Shown: positions 53,128-61,719 of the stretch, one piece after another | Layout of the letters: each line of letters begins with the position of its first letter | Numbering within the stretch: the first letter of the stretch is position 1 | Origin: CALZJC01 sp963781065 | GTDB taxonomy: Bacteria > Acidobacteriota > Thermoanaerobaculia > Multivoradales > JAHEKO01 | Length of the DNA stretch: 64,000 nucleotides | Assembly: GCA_963781065.1 (NCBI GenBank) | Contig: CAWAET010000017.1 | Coordinates: 1-64,000 of the forward strand | Direction: 5' to 3' | Notes under the pieces: model-generated | Databases searched by the model: none | The model's input: the letters and a program-made list of their open reading frames with translations, nothing else | What the model was told of the DNA's origin: nothing | Program-made: the position numbers and the translations under genes

Positions 53128-53307
53128 CCCGCCCTTCTCACCGGCTCTCGCAGCGAGCCGGCGTAGGTGCCTGAAGATGTGGGACTTACCGACCGAGGGC
53201 ACCGCAGGCGTACTTGCAGTACGTCGAGGATGACCGACCGAGGGAAGTCTCGCAGATTCAGGTACATACGTCGGCGTAGTCGAGAGCTGGTGAGAAGGGC
53301 GGGCTAG
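53124..53307. repeat. CTAG-bounded quasi-palindromic element, copy 3 (184 bp, inverted)
   Basis: It is the reverse complement of copies 1 and 2 apart from scattered changes. The arms are CTAGCCCGCCCTTCTCACC and GGTGAGAAGGGCGGGCTAG, so the changes in one arm are matched in the other. The left CTAG contains the stop of the glycosyltransferase gene, and the right end lies 7 bp from the CTAG that holds the stop of the convergent M28 peptidase gene. Confidence 0.9.
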
Positions 53308-53314
53308 GGTCGCG

Positions 53315-54745
53315 CTAGCGTCCGCCCGTCACCGGCACCGGCCCGAGCTCCGCCGTCGTCTCCGCGGCCAGGTAGGCCGCGGCGACGTAGGCCGCGACGT
53401 TCTGGCCGAGCGCCTGGCGGTCGACCTTGAGCAGGGTGTCGTTGACCGTGTGGTGGATGTCGAAATACTCCGTCGCGTCCTGGCGCAGCCCGAGCACCGG
53501 CATACCGGCGGCGCGCAGCAGCCTGAGATCGGCACCGCCCCGGGCTTCGTTGTCGCCGCGCTCGATCCCCAGCGGCTCGAGCACCCGCGCGATGGCCTCC
53601 ATCGTCGGCAGGGCCGTCGGCAGCACCTTGGAGTTGAACTGCCAGACCCGCCCCGACCCCAGATCCGACTCGGCGCCGAGGACGTGCCGGCCGACCTCGT
53701 CGGCGTGCGCCTCGGCGTAGGCGCGGCCGCCCGAGAGGCCGAACTCCTCGTTGGCGAAGAGCACCACCCTGACGGTCCGGCGCGGCCGCTCGGGCAGCTC
53801 GCCGATCCGCCGCGCCGCCTCGAGGACGATGGCGCAGCCGGCGCCGTCGTCCTGCGCCCCCTCGCCGGTGTCCCAGGAGTCGAGGTGACAGGCCAGCAGC
53901 ACGATCTGCTCGGGCGTCTCGCGGCCGCGGATATCGCCGACGACATTGGCCGATCGGGCGTCGTCGAGGTAGTGGGAGGTGAGCCGCAGGCGGAAGCGGA
54001 CGGGGCCGCCCAGCGCCAGCCGGGCCTCGAGGACGTCGGCGTCGGGATGGGAGAGGGCGGCGGCCGGGATGCGGGGCACGTCGTCGCGGTAGCGGGTCCC
54101 GCCGGTATGCGCGATCCGGTCGCTCGAGGTGCCGGCGGAGCGCATGATCATGCCGATCGCTCCCTTGGCGGCCGCGGCCGAGGGGCCCGCGCCGCGCGCC
54201 GCCACGGTGGGCCGGTAGCCGGAGCCCTCGCGGTTGCGCTCCATGCGGCGGGTGAAGAAGACGATCTTGCCGCTGACCGCCGCCATCGGCAGGGCCGCCA
54301 GCGCCTCCAGATCCTCCACCGCCACGACCTCGGCGGTGAGCCCACCCTCCGGCGTCGCCACGCTGCCGCCCAGCGCCGTCAGCACCACCAGCCGCAGCGA
54401 CGGATCGAGGATCCAGCCGGCCTCCTCGCCGCGCACCCACTGGGGCACGGTGACCGGCTCAGACCACACCTCGTCGAAGCCCAACCGCCGCATCGCCGCG
54501 AGAGCCCACTCGACGCCGGCCCGGTCGCCGGGCGTGCCGGCAAAGCGCGGCGAGGCCTCGACGGTCACCGATCGCAGCAGGTCCCAGGCGCCGCTGCCGG
54601 CGGCGGCGCCGTCGCGCAGCTCGACCGCGCGCGCCAGGGCCTCGGGGCTGAGGCCCCCATCCTCCGCGGCCAGGGCGGGCGTGGCGATTGTGCCGAGGGC
54701 CGCCAGGCACAGCGCGAGCGGCAGGAGACGTCGAGCGCAGCGCAC
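53315..54745 (-). CDS. Exported M28-family zinc metallopeptidase
   Basis: A 476-residue secreted aminopeptidase or carboxypeptidase-like enzyme. The signal peptide is RLLPLALCLAALGTIATPALAA. A protease-associated domain is inserted (SGKIVFFTRRMERNREGSGY). The M28 zinc ligands are visible: His in ACHLDSWDTGEGAQDDGAG, Asp in the DDGAG, the Glu pair in LFANEEFGLSGG, Asp in LGAESDLGSG and His in FDIHHTVNDTLLKV. The usual length and all metal ligands suggest an active enzyme. It begins with GTG 54745 and lies 9 bp downstream of purE on the same strand. Confidence 0.92.
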   Translation of the reverse strand: MRCARRLLPLALCLAALGTIATPALAAEDGGLSPEALARAVELRDGAAAGSGAWDLLRSVTVEASPRFAGTPGDRAGVEWALAAMRRLGFDEVWSEPVTVPQWVRGEEAGWILDPSLRLVVLTALGGSVATPEGGLTAEVVAVEDLEALAALPMAAVSGKIVFFTRRMERNREGSGYRPTVAARGAGPSAAAAKGAIGMIMRSAGTSSDRIAHTGGTRYRDDVPRIPAAALSHPDADVLEARLALGGPVRFRLRLTSHYLDDARSANVVGDIRGRETPEQIVLLACHLDSWDTGEGAQDDGAGCAIVLEAARRIGELPERPRRTVRVVLFANEEFGLSGGRAYAEAHADEVGRHVLGAESDLGSGRVWQFNSKVLPTALPTMEAIARVLEPLGIERGDNEARGGADLRLLRAAGMPVLGLRQDATEYFDIHHTVNDTLLKVDRQALGQNVAAYVAAAYLAAETTAELGPVPVTGGR

Positions 54746-54754
54746 CCTGGGACT

Positions 54755-55258
54755 CTACTCCGGTGGCGGCCGCCGCGGATCGGGGTCGTCGGCGATCCGC
54801 TGTCGCCTCGCCTCACGGTGGCGAAGCAGGGCGTCGGCGAACTCGGGGCGCGGTCCCGCCAGGATCTGGGCGGCAAACAGGGCGGCGTTGACCGCGCCGG
54901 CCTTGCCGATCGCCAGGGTCGCCACGGGAATGCCCGCCGGCATCTGCACGGTCGACAGCAGAGAGTCGAGGCCCTGCAGGGCGCTCGACTGCATCGGCAC
55001 GCCCAGGACCGGCTTCAAGGTGTGGCCGGCGACAACGCCGGCCAGGTGGGCCGCCCCGCCCGCCGCGGCGATGAACACCTCGACGCCGTCGCTCTCCGAC
55101 TGGCGCACGTAGGCCACCAGCTCGTCCGGGGTGCGGTGGGCCGAGAGGATGCGCACATCGTGCGGCACCGCGAGCTCCTCCAGGGTGGCGGCGCAGTGCT
55201 CCATGGCCCCCGACCAGTCGGATCTCGAACCCATGATCACGGCGACGAGGGGTTTCAT
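54755..55258 (-). CDS. purE: N5-carboxyaminoimidazole ribonucleotide mutase
   Basis: PurE converts N5-CAIR to CAIR in purine synthesis. The 167 residues match the class I (bacterial) enzyme: VAVIMGSRSDW at the N-terminus, the SAHRTPDEL loop, AAAGGAAHLAGVVAGHT and GVPMQSSALQGLDSLLSTVQMP. I start at ATG 55258, within the stop of the upstream DUF2784 gene. No purK lies alongside, which is unusual; it must be elsewhere if class I chemistry is used. Confidence 0.96.
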   Translation of the reverse strand: MKPLVAVIMGSRSDWSGAMEHCAATLEELAVPHDVRILSAHRTPDELVAYVRQSESDGVEVFIAAAGGAAHLAGVVAGHTLKPVLGVPMQSSALQGLDSLLSTVQMPAGIPVATLAIGKAGAVNAALFAAQILAGPRPEFADALLRHREARRQRIADDPDPRRPPPE

Positions 55259-55659
55259 GGCGAGGGGAATATACCAGCCGGCCCGGTTCCACGGCGTCGC
55301 GCGGACCACCGGTAGAGCAGCAGACCGTAGACCGCCAGGTTGATCGCCAGCACCACCAGGCCGAGCACGACCTGGGTGCCGCGGGTCAGGCCCGGCGGAT
55401 AGAGGATCGGCAGCAGGTAGTGCTCGATGAAGCCGCCCTCATAGGCGGCCTCCCCTGCCAGCGCTCGGAGCCGCTTCTCGAGCGGCGTCAGCGGGCAGAT
55501 CCAGCCGGCGAACTCGATCAGGGCGCCCCAGGCCGCCGCCGGTAGATGCGCCCAGGCGAGCCGCGGCCAGCGCAGCACCGCCAGCCCCCCGAGGACCACG
55601 AAGACGACGAACAGCGCGTGGACTACGACGACGGCGTCGGCCAGGACGCGGTAGACCAC
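55255..55659 (-). CDS. DUF2784 membrane protein
   Basis: A 134-residue integral membrane protein with about four helices: VVVHALFVVFVVLGGLAVL, WAHLPAAAWGALIEFAGWICP, HYLLPILYP and VVLGLVVLAINLAVYGLLL. The CPLTPLE after the second helix is the DUF2784 hallmark. Its function is unknown. The stop overlaps purE (ATGA), and it is close to the symporter gene (6 bp), so all three form one operon with the M28 peptidase gene. Confidence 0.88.
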   Translation of the reverse strand: MVYRVLADAVVVVHALFVVFVVLGGLAVLRWPRLAWAHLPAAAWGALIEFAGWICPLTPLEKRLRALAGEAAYEGGFIEHYLLPILYPPGLTRGTQVVLGLVVLAINLAVYGLLLYRWSARRRGTGPAGIFPSP

Positions 55660-55665
55660 GGGTTG

Positions 55666-57033
55666 CTAGCCGCCTGGATCGGTCTGGCGCCCGAAGTAGT
55701 CCCGCACGCCGCGGGCGATGACGCCGCTCAGCAGCAGCAGCCCGATCAGGTTGGGCAGCGCCATCAGTCCGTTCATCACGTCCGAGACCGTCCAGACGAA
55801 CTCCAGCCGGCTCACCGCGCCGAAGTAGATCGCCACGGTGAACAGCAAGCGATAGGGCAAGACCGCCCACTCGCCGATCAGGTACTCGATCGACTTCTCG
55901 CCGTAGTAGCTCCAGCCGAGGATGGTCGAGAAGGCGAACATGGTCAGGCTGACGGTGACGATGATGTGGCCCCACTCGCCCGGCAGGCCGCGGCCGAACG
56001 CCTCCTGGGTCAGGGCGGCGCCGTTGAAGCCCTCGAGCCAGGCGCCGCTGACCAGGATGGTCAGGCCGGTGAAGGTGCAGACGACCAGCGTGTCGATGAA
56101 GGTCTGGGTCATCGACACCATCGCCTGACGCACCGGCTCGCGGGTCTGGGCGGCCGCCGCCGCGATGCCCGCCGAGCCGAGCCCGGACTCGTTGGAGAAG
56201 ATCCCCCGGGCGACGCCAAAGCGGATCGCCTGCGCCACCGCGACGCCGGCAAAGCCGCCGCCGGCCGCGGTGCCGCTGAAGGCGCCGCGGAAGACCTCGG
56301 CCAGCGCCGCCGGGATCTGCCCGGCGTTGAGCAGCAGGATGATCCCCGAGCCGAGCATGTAGACGGCGATCATGATCGGCACGAAGAAGCCGGTGAAGCG
56401 GCCGATGGACTTGATCCCGCCCAGGATGACCGCCCCGGCGGCGACGGCGATCACCAGACCGCTGACCCAGGCCTTGATGCCGAAAGAGCCCTCGAGGGCG
56501 TCGGCCATCGAGTTGGACTGCACCATGTTGCCGATGCCAAAGGCGGCCGCGGCGGCGAACAGCGCGAACAGCCAGCCCAGGCTCTTGCCGAGCCACGGCC
56601 AGCGGATGCCGCGAGCCAGGTAGTACATCGGGCCGCCGGCCTGCTCGCCGCGGGCATCGGTGACGCGGAACTGCACCGACAGCATCGCTTCCGAGAACTT
56701 GGTGGCCATGCCCACCAGACCGGTCATCCACATCCAGAACAGGGCGCCCGGGCCGCCCAGGGCGATCGCCGTCGCCACGCCGACGATGTTGCCGGTGCCG
56801 ACGGTCGCCGCCAGGGCGGTCATCAACGCCTGGAAGTGCGAGATATCGCCTTCGGCGCCCTTCTCGCGGCGCACGATCAGGCCCAGGTACAGGGCGTGCC
56901 ACAGCTTGGTGAACTGCAGCCCGCGCAACCGGATCGTCAGGAACAGCCCGGTCAGCAGCAGCAGCGGGATGAGCAGGTACGGGCCCCAGACAAAGTCGCC
57001 GAAACGCTGTACCGCGACGGTCAATGCCTCCAT
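55666..57033 (-). CDS. Alanine/glycine:cation symporter (AGCS family)
   Basis: A 455-residue sodium-coupled amino-acid carrier. Family signatures are ALAATVGTGNIVGVATAIALGGPGALFWMW and GIFSNESGLGSAGIAAAAAQT (given here in part), with about ten further membrane helices. AGGPMYYLARG and FIDTLVVCTFTGLTIL are also typical. ATG 57033 is preceded by AGGAGAA. Length and motifs are complete. Alanine or glycine uptake is the usual role. It heads the operon that includes DUF2784, purE and the M28 peptidase gene. Confidence 0.95.
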   Translation of the reverse strand: MEALTVAVQRFGDFVWGPYLLIPLLLLTGLFLTIRLRGLQFTKLWHALYLGLIVRREKGAEGDISHFQALMTALAATVGTGNIVGVATAIALGGPGALFWMWMTGLVGMATKFSEAMLSVQFRVTDARGEQAGGPMYYLARGIRWPWLGKSLGWLFALFAAAAAFGIGNMVQSNSMADALEGSFGIKAWVSGLVIAVAAGAVILGGIKSIGRFTGFFVPIMIAVYMLGSGIILLLNAGQIPAALAEVFRGAFSGTAAGGGFAGVAVAQAIRFGVARGIFSNESGLGSAGIAAAAAQTREPVRQAMVSMTQTFIDTLVVCTFTGLTILVSGAWLEGFNGAALTQEAFGRGLPGEWGHIIVTVSLTMFAFSTILGWSYYGEKSIEYLIGEWAVLPYRLLFTVAIYFGAVSRLEFVWTVSDVMNGLMALPNLIGLLLLSGVIARGVRDYFGRQTDPGG

Positions 57034-57048
57034 CGATTCTCCTAGAGC

Positions 57049-57474
57049 CTAGAGCTTGAAGAGGGCGTCGAAGGCGGCCCTGGGGTCGTCCGGCCGACCG
57101 CTATCGGCGGCGAACTCTTTGGTCACCTTGGCCTCGAACAGCTGACAGTCGTTGTTCTTCGCCTTGCCGCGAATCCGGGCCGGCACCGGCTTGCGGCACT
57201 CCAGCGGCGCCGAGCTGTCGAAATGGCGGCAGTTGGTGCAGCTGTGCAGATCGGCGCCGCACGACGAGCAGGTCGCCGCCGTCTCGCCGGCAGCGGGCGC
57301 CGCCGCCTGCCGCCCGCAGTTGGCGCAGCGAAACGCCTCGGCCGTCGGCGCGCCCAGCCCGCGGCCGCGCGGCCCCTCGCGGGGCGTCCGTGGGCCCGCC
57401 GGCCGATCCCGCCGGGGGCTCTCGGAACCGCCCTCGTCCCTGTAGCCGCGCTGGCGGTACTTGCGGTCGGTCAC
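57049..57474 (-). CDS. Uncharacterised zinc-ribbon protein
   Basis: About 141 residues from GTG 57474. The N-terminus is basic and disordered (TDRKYRQRGYRDEGG). A double ribbon follows: FRCANCGRQ and TCSSCGADLHSCTNCRHFD, then LECRKPVPARIRGKAKNNDCQLFEAKV, and the tail DDPRAAFDALFKL. The Cys pairs should bind zinc. I recall no function for this family. The divergent PilZ gene starts 71 bp away. The ATG at 57546 would overlap that gene and is less likely as a start. Confidence 0.72.
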   Translation of the reverse strand: MTDRKYRQRGYRDEGGSESPRRDRPAGPRTPREGPRGRGLGAPTAEAFRCANCGRQAAAPAAGETAATCSSCGADLHSCTNCRHFDSSAPLECRKPVPARIRGKAKNNDCQLFEAKVTKEFAADSGRPDDPRAAFDALFKL

Positions 57475-57544
57475 GGCGCACTTATACCACGTGCCCGGCC
57501 GGCCGCCCCGGGACGGCGACGGCCCGGGGCGGTTGTGATAGACC

Positions 57545-58258
57545 ATGAGAAGGATGTCCCCCGACAGGCGCTCGACAGCAGGCGGAGGCGGCCCAGAGCG
57601 TCGCGGGCACCCCCGCCTCGAGGTCGAGGGCCTCTCGGGGGGCTTTCGCTTCTCGACCAACGCCAAGATCCTCAACCTGAGCCTCGACGGCATGGCGCTC
57701 GAGACCAGTGACTATCTGCAGGTCGGCCGCTCCTACTCGCTCAAGCTGAGCCGTGAAGGGGAGGATCTGGCCCTGCGCGGCCGGGTGGTCTGGTGCCGGC
57801 TGGTGGGCACGGCCAGCGTCGAGAGCGGCGAGAGCGTTGCGCGGTACAGCGCCGGCCTGCAGTTCGAGAACCTGCTCAGCGGCACCGCCCGCGAGGTGCA
57901 TCGCTTTCTCGGCAGCAATGCCGTCATCGCGCTCGAGAAGCGGCTTTTCGGCCGCTTTCGGCTGCACGAGTCGGAGACCGCGGATCTCGACCACCAGGCC
58001 GCCTTCCGGGTCGAGAAGATCAGCCTCAGCGGCATGGAGGTCGAGAGCGACACCTTTGTCGCGCCGGACACCGTGCTCGACCTCGAGCTGATCCTCGGCG
58101 ACGAGCGGCTGAACGTCAGCGGCCGGGTGGTGCACGGCAGCCGCATGGAGCCGCGGCCCGGGGGTGAATCCGCATCGCGCCTCGGCATCGAATTCGTCAG
58201 CATGAGCGACGAGACCGAGCAGACGATCCGCGATCTCGTCCGCGCCGCCATCCGCTAG
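57545..58258 (+). CDS. Protein with two tandem PilZ-like domains
   Basis: A 237-residue protein. The first PilZ-like unit is residues about 18-115 (ERRGHPRLEVEGLSGGF, ILNLSLDGMALETSDYLQVG, GRVVWCRLVG); the second runs about 140-237 (FRLHESETADLDHQAAFRVEKISLSGMEVES in part, GRVVHGSRMEP, RLGIEFVSM). The first has HPRLEV and NLSLDG in place of the c-di-GMP motif, the second KISLSG; the Arg pair is weak in both, so nucleotide binding is uncertain. The stop TAG is part of the CTAG end of the next repeat. Confidence 0.82.
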   Translation: MRRMSPDRRSTAGGGGPERRGHPRLEVEGLSGGFRFSTNAKILNLSLDGMALETSDYLQVGRSYSLKLSREGEDLALRGRVVWCRLVGTASVESGESVARYSAGLQFENLLSGTAREVHRFLGSNAVIALEKRLFGRFRLHESETADLDHQAAFRVEKISLSGMEVESDTFVAPDTVLDLELILGDERLNVSGRVVHGSRMEPRPGGESASRLGIEFVSMSDETEQTIRDLVRAAIR

Positions 58259-58437
58259 CCTGGGTTATTCACCACGGCGCGAAGCGAAAGTGCGAAATGT
58301 CTGTCAGATCGGGCCGAACCGCAGTGACGAGGGACGCAGGCGTACTTGCGGTACGTCGAGGACTGAGGAGCGAGGACGGCCCGAGATGGCGGGCAGTTCG
58401 CGCTTGCAGCCGTGGCGTGGTGAATAATCCAGGCTAG
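58255..58437. repeat. CTAG-bounded quasi-palindromic element, copy 4 (183 bp, diverged)
   Basis: The arms are CTAGCCTGG(G)TTATTCACCAC and their inverted form, unlike those of copies 1-3. The core GGCGTACTTGCGGTACGTCGA is the same as in copy 3 (GGCGTACTTGCAGTACGTCGA). It is therefore a second subfamily. The left CTAG holds the PilZ stop codon. An ABC transporter operon starts 9 bp after the right end. Confidence 0.88.
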
Positions 58438-58445
58438 GCGCCGGC

Positions 58446-59165
58446 ATGTCGCGGCCACCAGTTGACAACCGCCCGGCGCGGCGGCCCGAGGATCCCCTGG
58501 TCGAGCTGCGCGCGGTCGACAAGAGCTACCGCGAAGGCGATCGCCTGCATCGCGTCCTCGACGGCGTCGACGCCCAGTTGAGCCGCGGCGAGATCACCAT
58601 CCTGCTGGGCCGCAGCGGCTCCGGCAAGTCGACCCTGCTCAACCTGTTGAGCGGCATCGACCTGCCCGACCGGGGCGAGGTCGTCGTCGACGGCGTGGCG
58701 ATCAACCGGCTGAGCGAGTCGGCCCGCACGCGGTTCCGGCGCCGCCACGTCGGCTTCGTCTTCCAGTTCTTCAACCTGATCCCCACCCTGACGGTGGCCG
58801 AGAACCTGCTGCTGCCGCTCGAGCTCAACAACCGCCGCGACGGGGACGACCGGGTGGCGGAGCTGCTCGCCGCGGTGGGGCTCGCCGACCGCGCCGCGAG
58901 CTTCCCCGACCGGCTGTCCGGCGGCGAACGCCAGCGGGTGGCGATCGCCCGCGCCCTGGTGCACGATCCCGACCTCATCCTGGCCGACGAGCCAACCGGC
59001 AACCTCGATCTCGAGACCGGAGTCCAGGTGCTCGAGCTGCTCGACCGTCTCACCCGCCAGGCCGGGAAGACCATGGTGATGGCCACCCACAGCCGGCGGG
59101 TTGTGGGGGTGGCCGACCGCATCCTGCGGGTCGAGGCCGGCCGCCTCGAGCAGGTCGAGGCGTGA
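58446..59165 (+). CDS. ABC transporter ATP-binding protein (LolD/MacB type)
   Basis: A 239-residue ATPase. Walker A is LLGRSGSGKSTLLNLLSG, the Q-loop HVGFVFQFFNLIPTLTVAEN, the signature LSGGERQRVAIARAL, and Walker B LILADEPTGNLD, followed by MATHSRRVV. The FQFFNLIP Q-loop is typical of the MacB/LolD/FtsE group that work on lipoproteins or as mechanotransmitters. Its stop overlaps the permease start (GTGA). It is the first gene of an AttEFGH-like operon. Confidence 0.95.
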   Translation: MSRPPVDNRPARRPEDPLVELRAVDKSYREGDRLHRVLDGVDAQLSRGEITILLGRSGSGKSTLLNLLSGIDLPDRGEVVVDGVAINRLSESARTRFRRRHVGFVFQFFNLIPTLTVAENLLLPLELNNRRDGDDRVAELLAAVGLADRAASFPDRLSGGERQRVAIARALVHDPDLILADEPTGNLDLETGVQVLELLDRLTRQAGKTMVMATHSRRVVGVADRILRVEAGRLEQVEA

Positions 59166-61717
59166 ACACCACCCTGCTCAAGGCGGGCCTGCGGGACTGG
59201 TCACAACATCCCTGGCAGGCGGGGCTGGCGGTGATCGGCGTCGCGGTCGGCGTGGCGGTGGTGGTGGCGGTCGATCTGGCCAACGGCAGCGCGCTCAAGG
59301 CGTTCGACCTGGCGTCCGAGGCGGTGCTCGGGCGCGCCACCCACCAGGTGGTCGGCGACTCCACCGGGCTGCCGGAGGACCTCTACCGCCGCCTGCGGGT
59401 CGAGCACGCGGTGCGGCCCTCGGCGCCGGTCGTCGAGGGGCTGGTCGAGGTCGACGGCCGGCCCGACATGCGGCTGCGGCTGCTCGGCCTCGACCCGTTT
59501 GCCGAGCGGGACTTTCGCTCCTATGTCGGCGGCGGGCCCGGCGGCGAGCCCGACCTCGCCACCTTCCTGACCCGTCGCGGCGCCGTCCTGCTGAGCGAGC
59601 GCGTGGCTATGGAGCTGGGCGTCGCGCCGGGTGACGAGCTCGCCCTGTTGGTGGGAGGGCGGCCCGTTGGCGCTTTCCTGGCCGGCCTCCTGCGCTCCCA
59701 GGCGGGCGCCCGCGAGGAGGCGCTGGCCGAGCTGATGGTCGCCGACATCGCCACCGCCCAGGAGATCCTCGGCCTCGCCGGGCGGCTGTCGCGCATCGAT
59801 CTCATCCTCGACAGCGGCTCGAACGGCGAGCCGGCCGCGGAGCGGGTCGCCGGGCTGCTGCCGCCCGGAGTGCGGCTGCAACCGGCCGCAGCCCGCTCGG
59901 CGGCGGCCACCTCGATGACCCGCGCCTTTCGCCTCAATCTGAAGGCCCTCGGACTGCTGGCGCTGCTGTGTGGCGGCTTCCTGATCTACAACACGGTGGC
60001 CTTCGGCGTGGTGCGCCGGCGCCGGCTGCTGGGTGTGCTGCGCTGCCTCGGCGCCGGGCGGCGGAAGCTGCTGGCGCTGGTGCTGGGCGAGAGCCTGCTG
60101 ATCGGGCTGGCCGGCTCGCTGCTGGGCGCCGCCGCCGGCCAACTGCTGGGCCGGCGGCTGCTCGGACTGGTGACCCAGACGATCAACGACCTCTACTTCG
60201 CCGTCACCGTGCGTTCGGTCGAGCTGGCGCCGGGGACCTACGCCAAGGGTGTCCTGCTGGGCCTGGCGATCGCCGCCGTCGCCGCCCTGGCGCCGGCGAT
60301 CGAGGCGATGTCGGTGGCGCCACGCAGCGCTCTGGCCCGCTCGGAGCTCGAGTCGCGGCTGCACCGGCTGCTGCCCGCGGTGAGTCTCGGCGGCGTGCTC
60401 CTGGCGGGGCTCGGCGTGCTGGTCCTGCTGCCCGACTGGGGGCTGGTGGCCGGCTTTGTCGGCATGTTCGCGGTGCTGCTCGGCGCCGCCAGCCTGACGC
60501 CGGCGGCGGCGGTGTTGGGCGGGCGCCTGCTGGCTCGCCCCGCCGGGCGGCTGTTCGGCCAACTGGGCCGCATCGCGACCCGTGGCCTCGAGACCGCGCT
60601 CAGCCGGACGGCGGTAGCGGTCGCCGCGCTGAGCATGGCGGTGGCGGTGACCGTCGGTGTCGACCTGATGATCCGCAGCTTCCGCGACACCGTCACCCGC
60701 TGGCTCGAGCTGTCGTTGCCGGCCGACCTGTACCTGTCGATCTACTCGACGCCGGGACGCCGCTTCACCGCCCACGAGACCTTCCCGACCGACGTCGTCG
60801 AGCGGCTGCGCGACCTCGACGGGGTCGCCCGCCTCAACAGCCTGCGGCACCTCGAGCTGGCCACCGACGCCGGTCCCTTGCGGGCGCTGGCGATCGACCT
60901 CGACCAGCGCAGTTACGGCGCCATCGACTTCCGCTCCGGCCGGCCGGAGGAGATCTGGCCCGCCTTCCAGGCCGGCGACGCGATCATCGTCTCCGAGCCG
61001 CTGGCCAACCGGCGCGGCCTCGCCGTCGGCTCGGAACTGCTGCTGCCGACGCCATCGGGCGAGCTGCCACTGCCGGTGGCCGGGATCTACGCCGACTACG
61101 CCTCCGACCAGGGGGCGATGATGCTGAGCCGCACGCTCTACGAGCGCGCCTGGGCCGACGACGCGGTGACCGCCATCTCGCTGCACGCCACACCCGAGGC
61201 GGCGCTGGACGAGTTGGCCGCAACCGTCCGGGCCGCCATTGCCGAGGTCCCCGGCGCGCGCGTGCGCAGCAGCCGCGGGCTGCGCCAGGAGTCGCTCGAG
61301 GTCTTCGACCGCACCTTCCTGATCACCGACGTGCTGCGGCTGCTGGCCGTGGTCGTGGCGCTGGTCGGCGTGCTGAGCGCCTTGATGGCGCTACAGCTGG
61401 ATCGGGAGCGCGAGCTGGGAGTCCTGCGTGCGCTGGGCTTGACGCCGGGCCAGCTCTGGGCGGTGGTCAGCAGCCAGACCGCCGTCCTCGGGCTGATCGC
61501 CGGGCTGCTGGCGGCGCCCTTGGGCTGGATCATGGCGGTGATCATGGTGCGCGTGATCAACCTGCGCTCCTTCGGCTGGACGATCGAGCTCAATACCCAA
61601 CCCGGGCCGTTCGTCGCCGCCCTGGGGCTGGCCGTGGGCGCGGCTTTGGCGGCCGGGCTCTACCCGGCGTGGAAGATGGCGCGCACCAGCCCGGCCGCGG
61701 CGCTGCGCGAGGAGTAG
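59162..61717 (+). CDS. FtsX-like ABC permease (double-length)
   Basis: An 851-residue inner-membrane permease from GTG 59162. It has two FtsX-type units in one chain: a first helix (WQAGLAVIGVAVGVAVVVAV), a periplasmic MacB-like domain, helices FRLNLKALGLLALLCGGFLIYNTVAFG and LVLGESLLIGLAGSLLGAAAG (given in part), then GLETALSRTAVAVAALSMAVAVTV, a second periplasmic domain and RLLAVVVALVGVLSALMALQLDRERELGVLRALG with the coupling motif. The total is about ten helices. In other genomes AttF and AttG or a single fused chain fill this role. It forms the exporter with the ATPase upstream. Confidence 0.92.
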   Translation: MNTTLLKAGLRDWSQHPWQAGLAVIGVAVGVAVVVAVDLANGSALKAFDLASEAVLGRATHQVVGDSTGLPEDLYRRLRVEHAVRPSAPVVEGLVEVDGRPDMRLRLLGLDPFAERDFRSYVGGGPGGEPDLATFLTRRGAVLLSERVAMELGVAPGDELALLVGGRPVGAFLAGLLRSQAGAREEALAELMVADIATAQEILGLAGRLSRIDLILDSGSNGEPAAERVAGLLPPGVRLQPAAARSAAATSMTRAFRLNLKALGLLALLCGGFLIYNTVAFGVVRRRRLLGVLRCLGAGRRKLLALVLGESLLIGLAGSLLGAAAGQLLGRRLLGLVTQTINDLYFAVTVRSVELAPGTYAKGVLLGLAIAAVAALAPAIEAMSVAPRSALARSELESRLHRLLPAVSLGGVLLAGLGVLVLLPDWGLVAGFVGMFAVLLGAASLTPAAAVLGGRLLARPAGRLFGQLGRIATRGLETALSRTAVAVAALSMAVAVTVGVDLMIRSFRDTVTRWLELSLPADLYLSIYSTPGRRFTAHETFPTDVVERLRDLDGVARLNSLRHLELATDAGPLRALAIDLDQRSYGAIDFRSGRPEEIWPAFQAGDAIIVSEPLANRRGLAVGSELLLPTPSGELPLPVAGIYADYASDQGAMMLSRTLYERAWADDAVTAISLHATPEAALDELAATVRAAIAEVPGARVRSSRGLRQESLEVFDRTFLITDVLRLLAVVVALVGVLSALMALQLDRERELGVLRALGLTPGQLWAVVSSQTAVLGLIAGLLAAPLGWIMAVIMVRVINLRSFGWTIELNTQPGPFVAALGLAVGAALAAGLYPAWKMARTSPAAALREE

Positions 61718-61719
61718 CA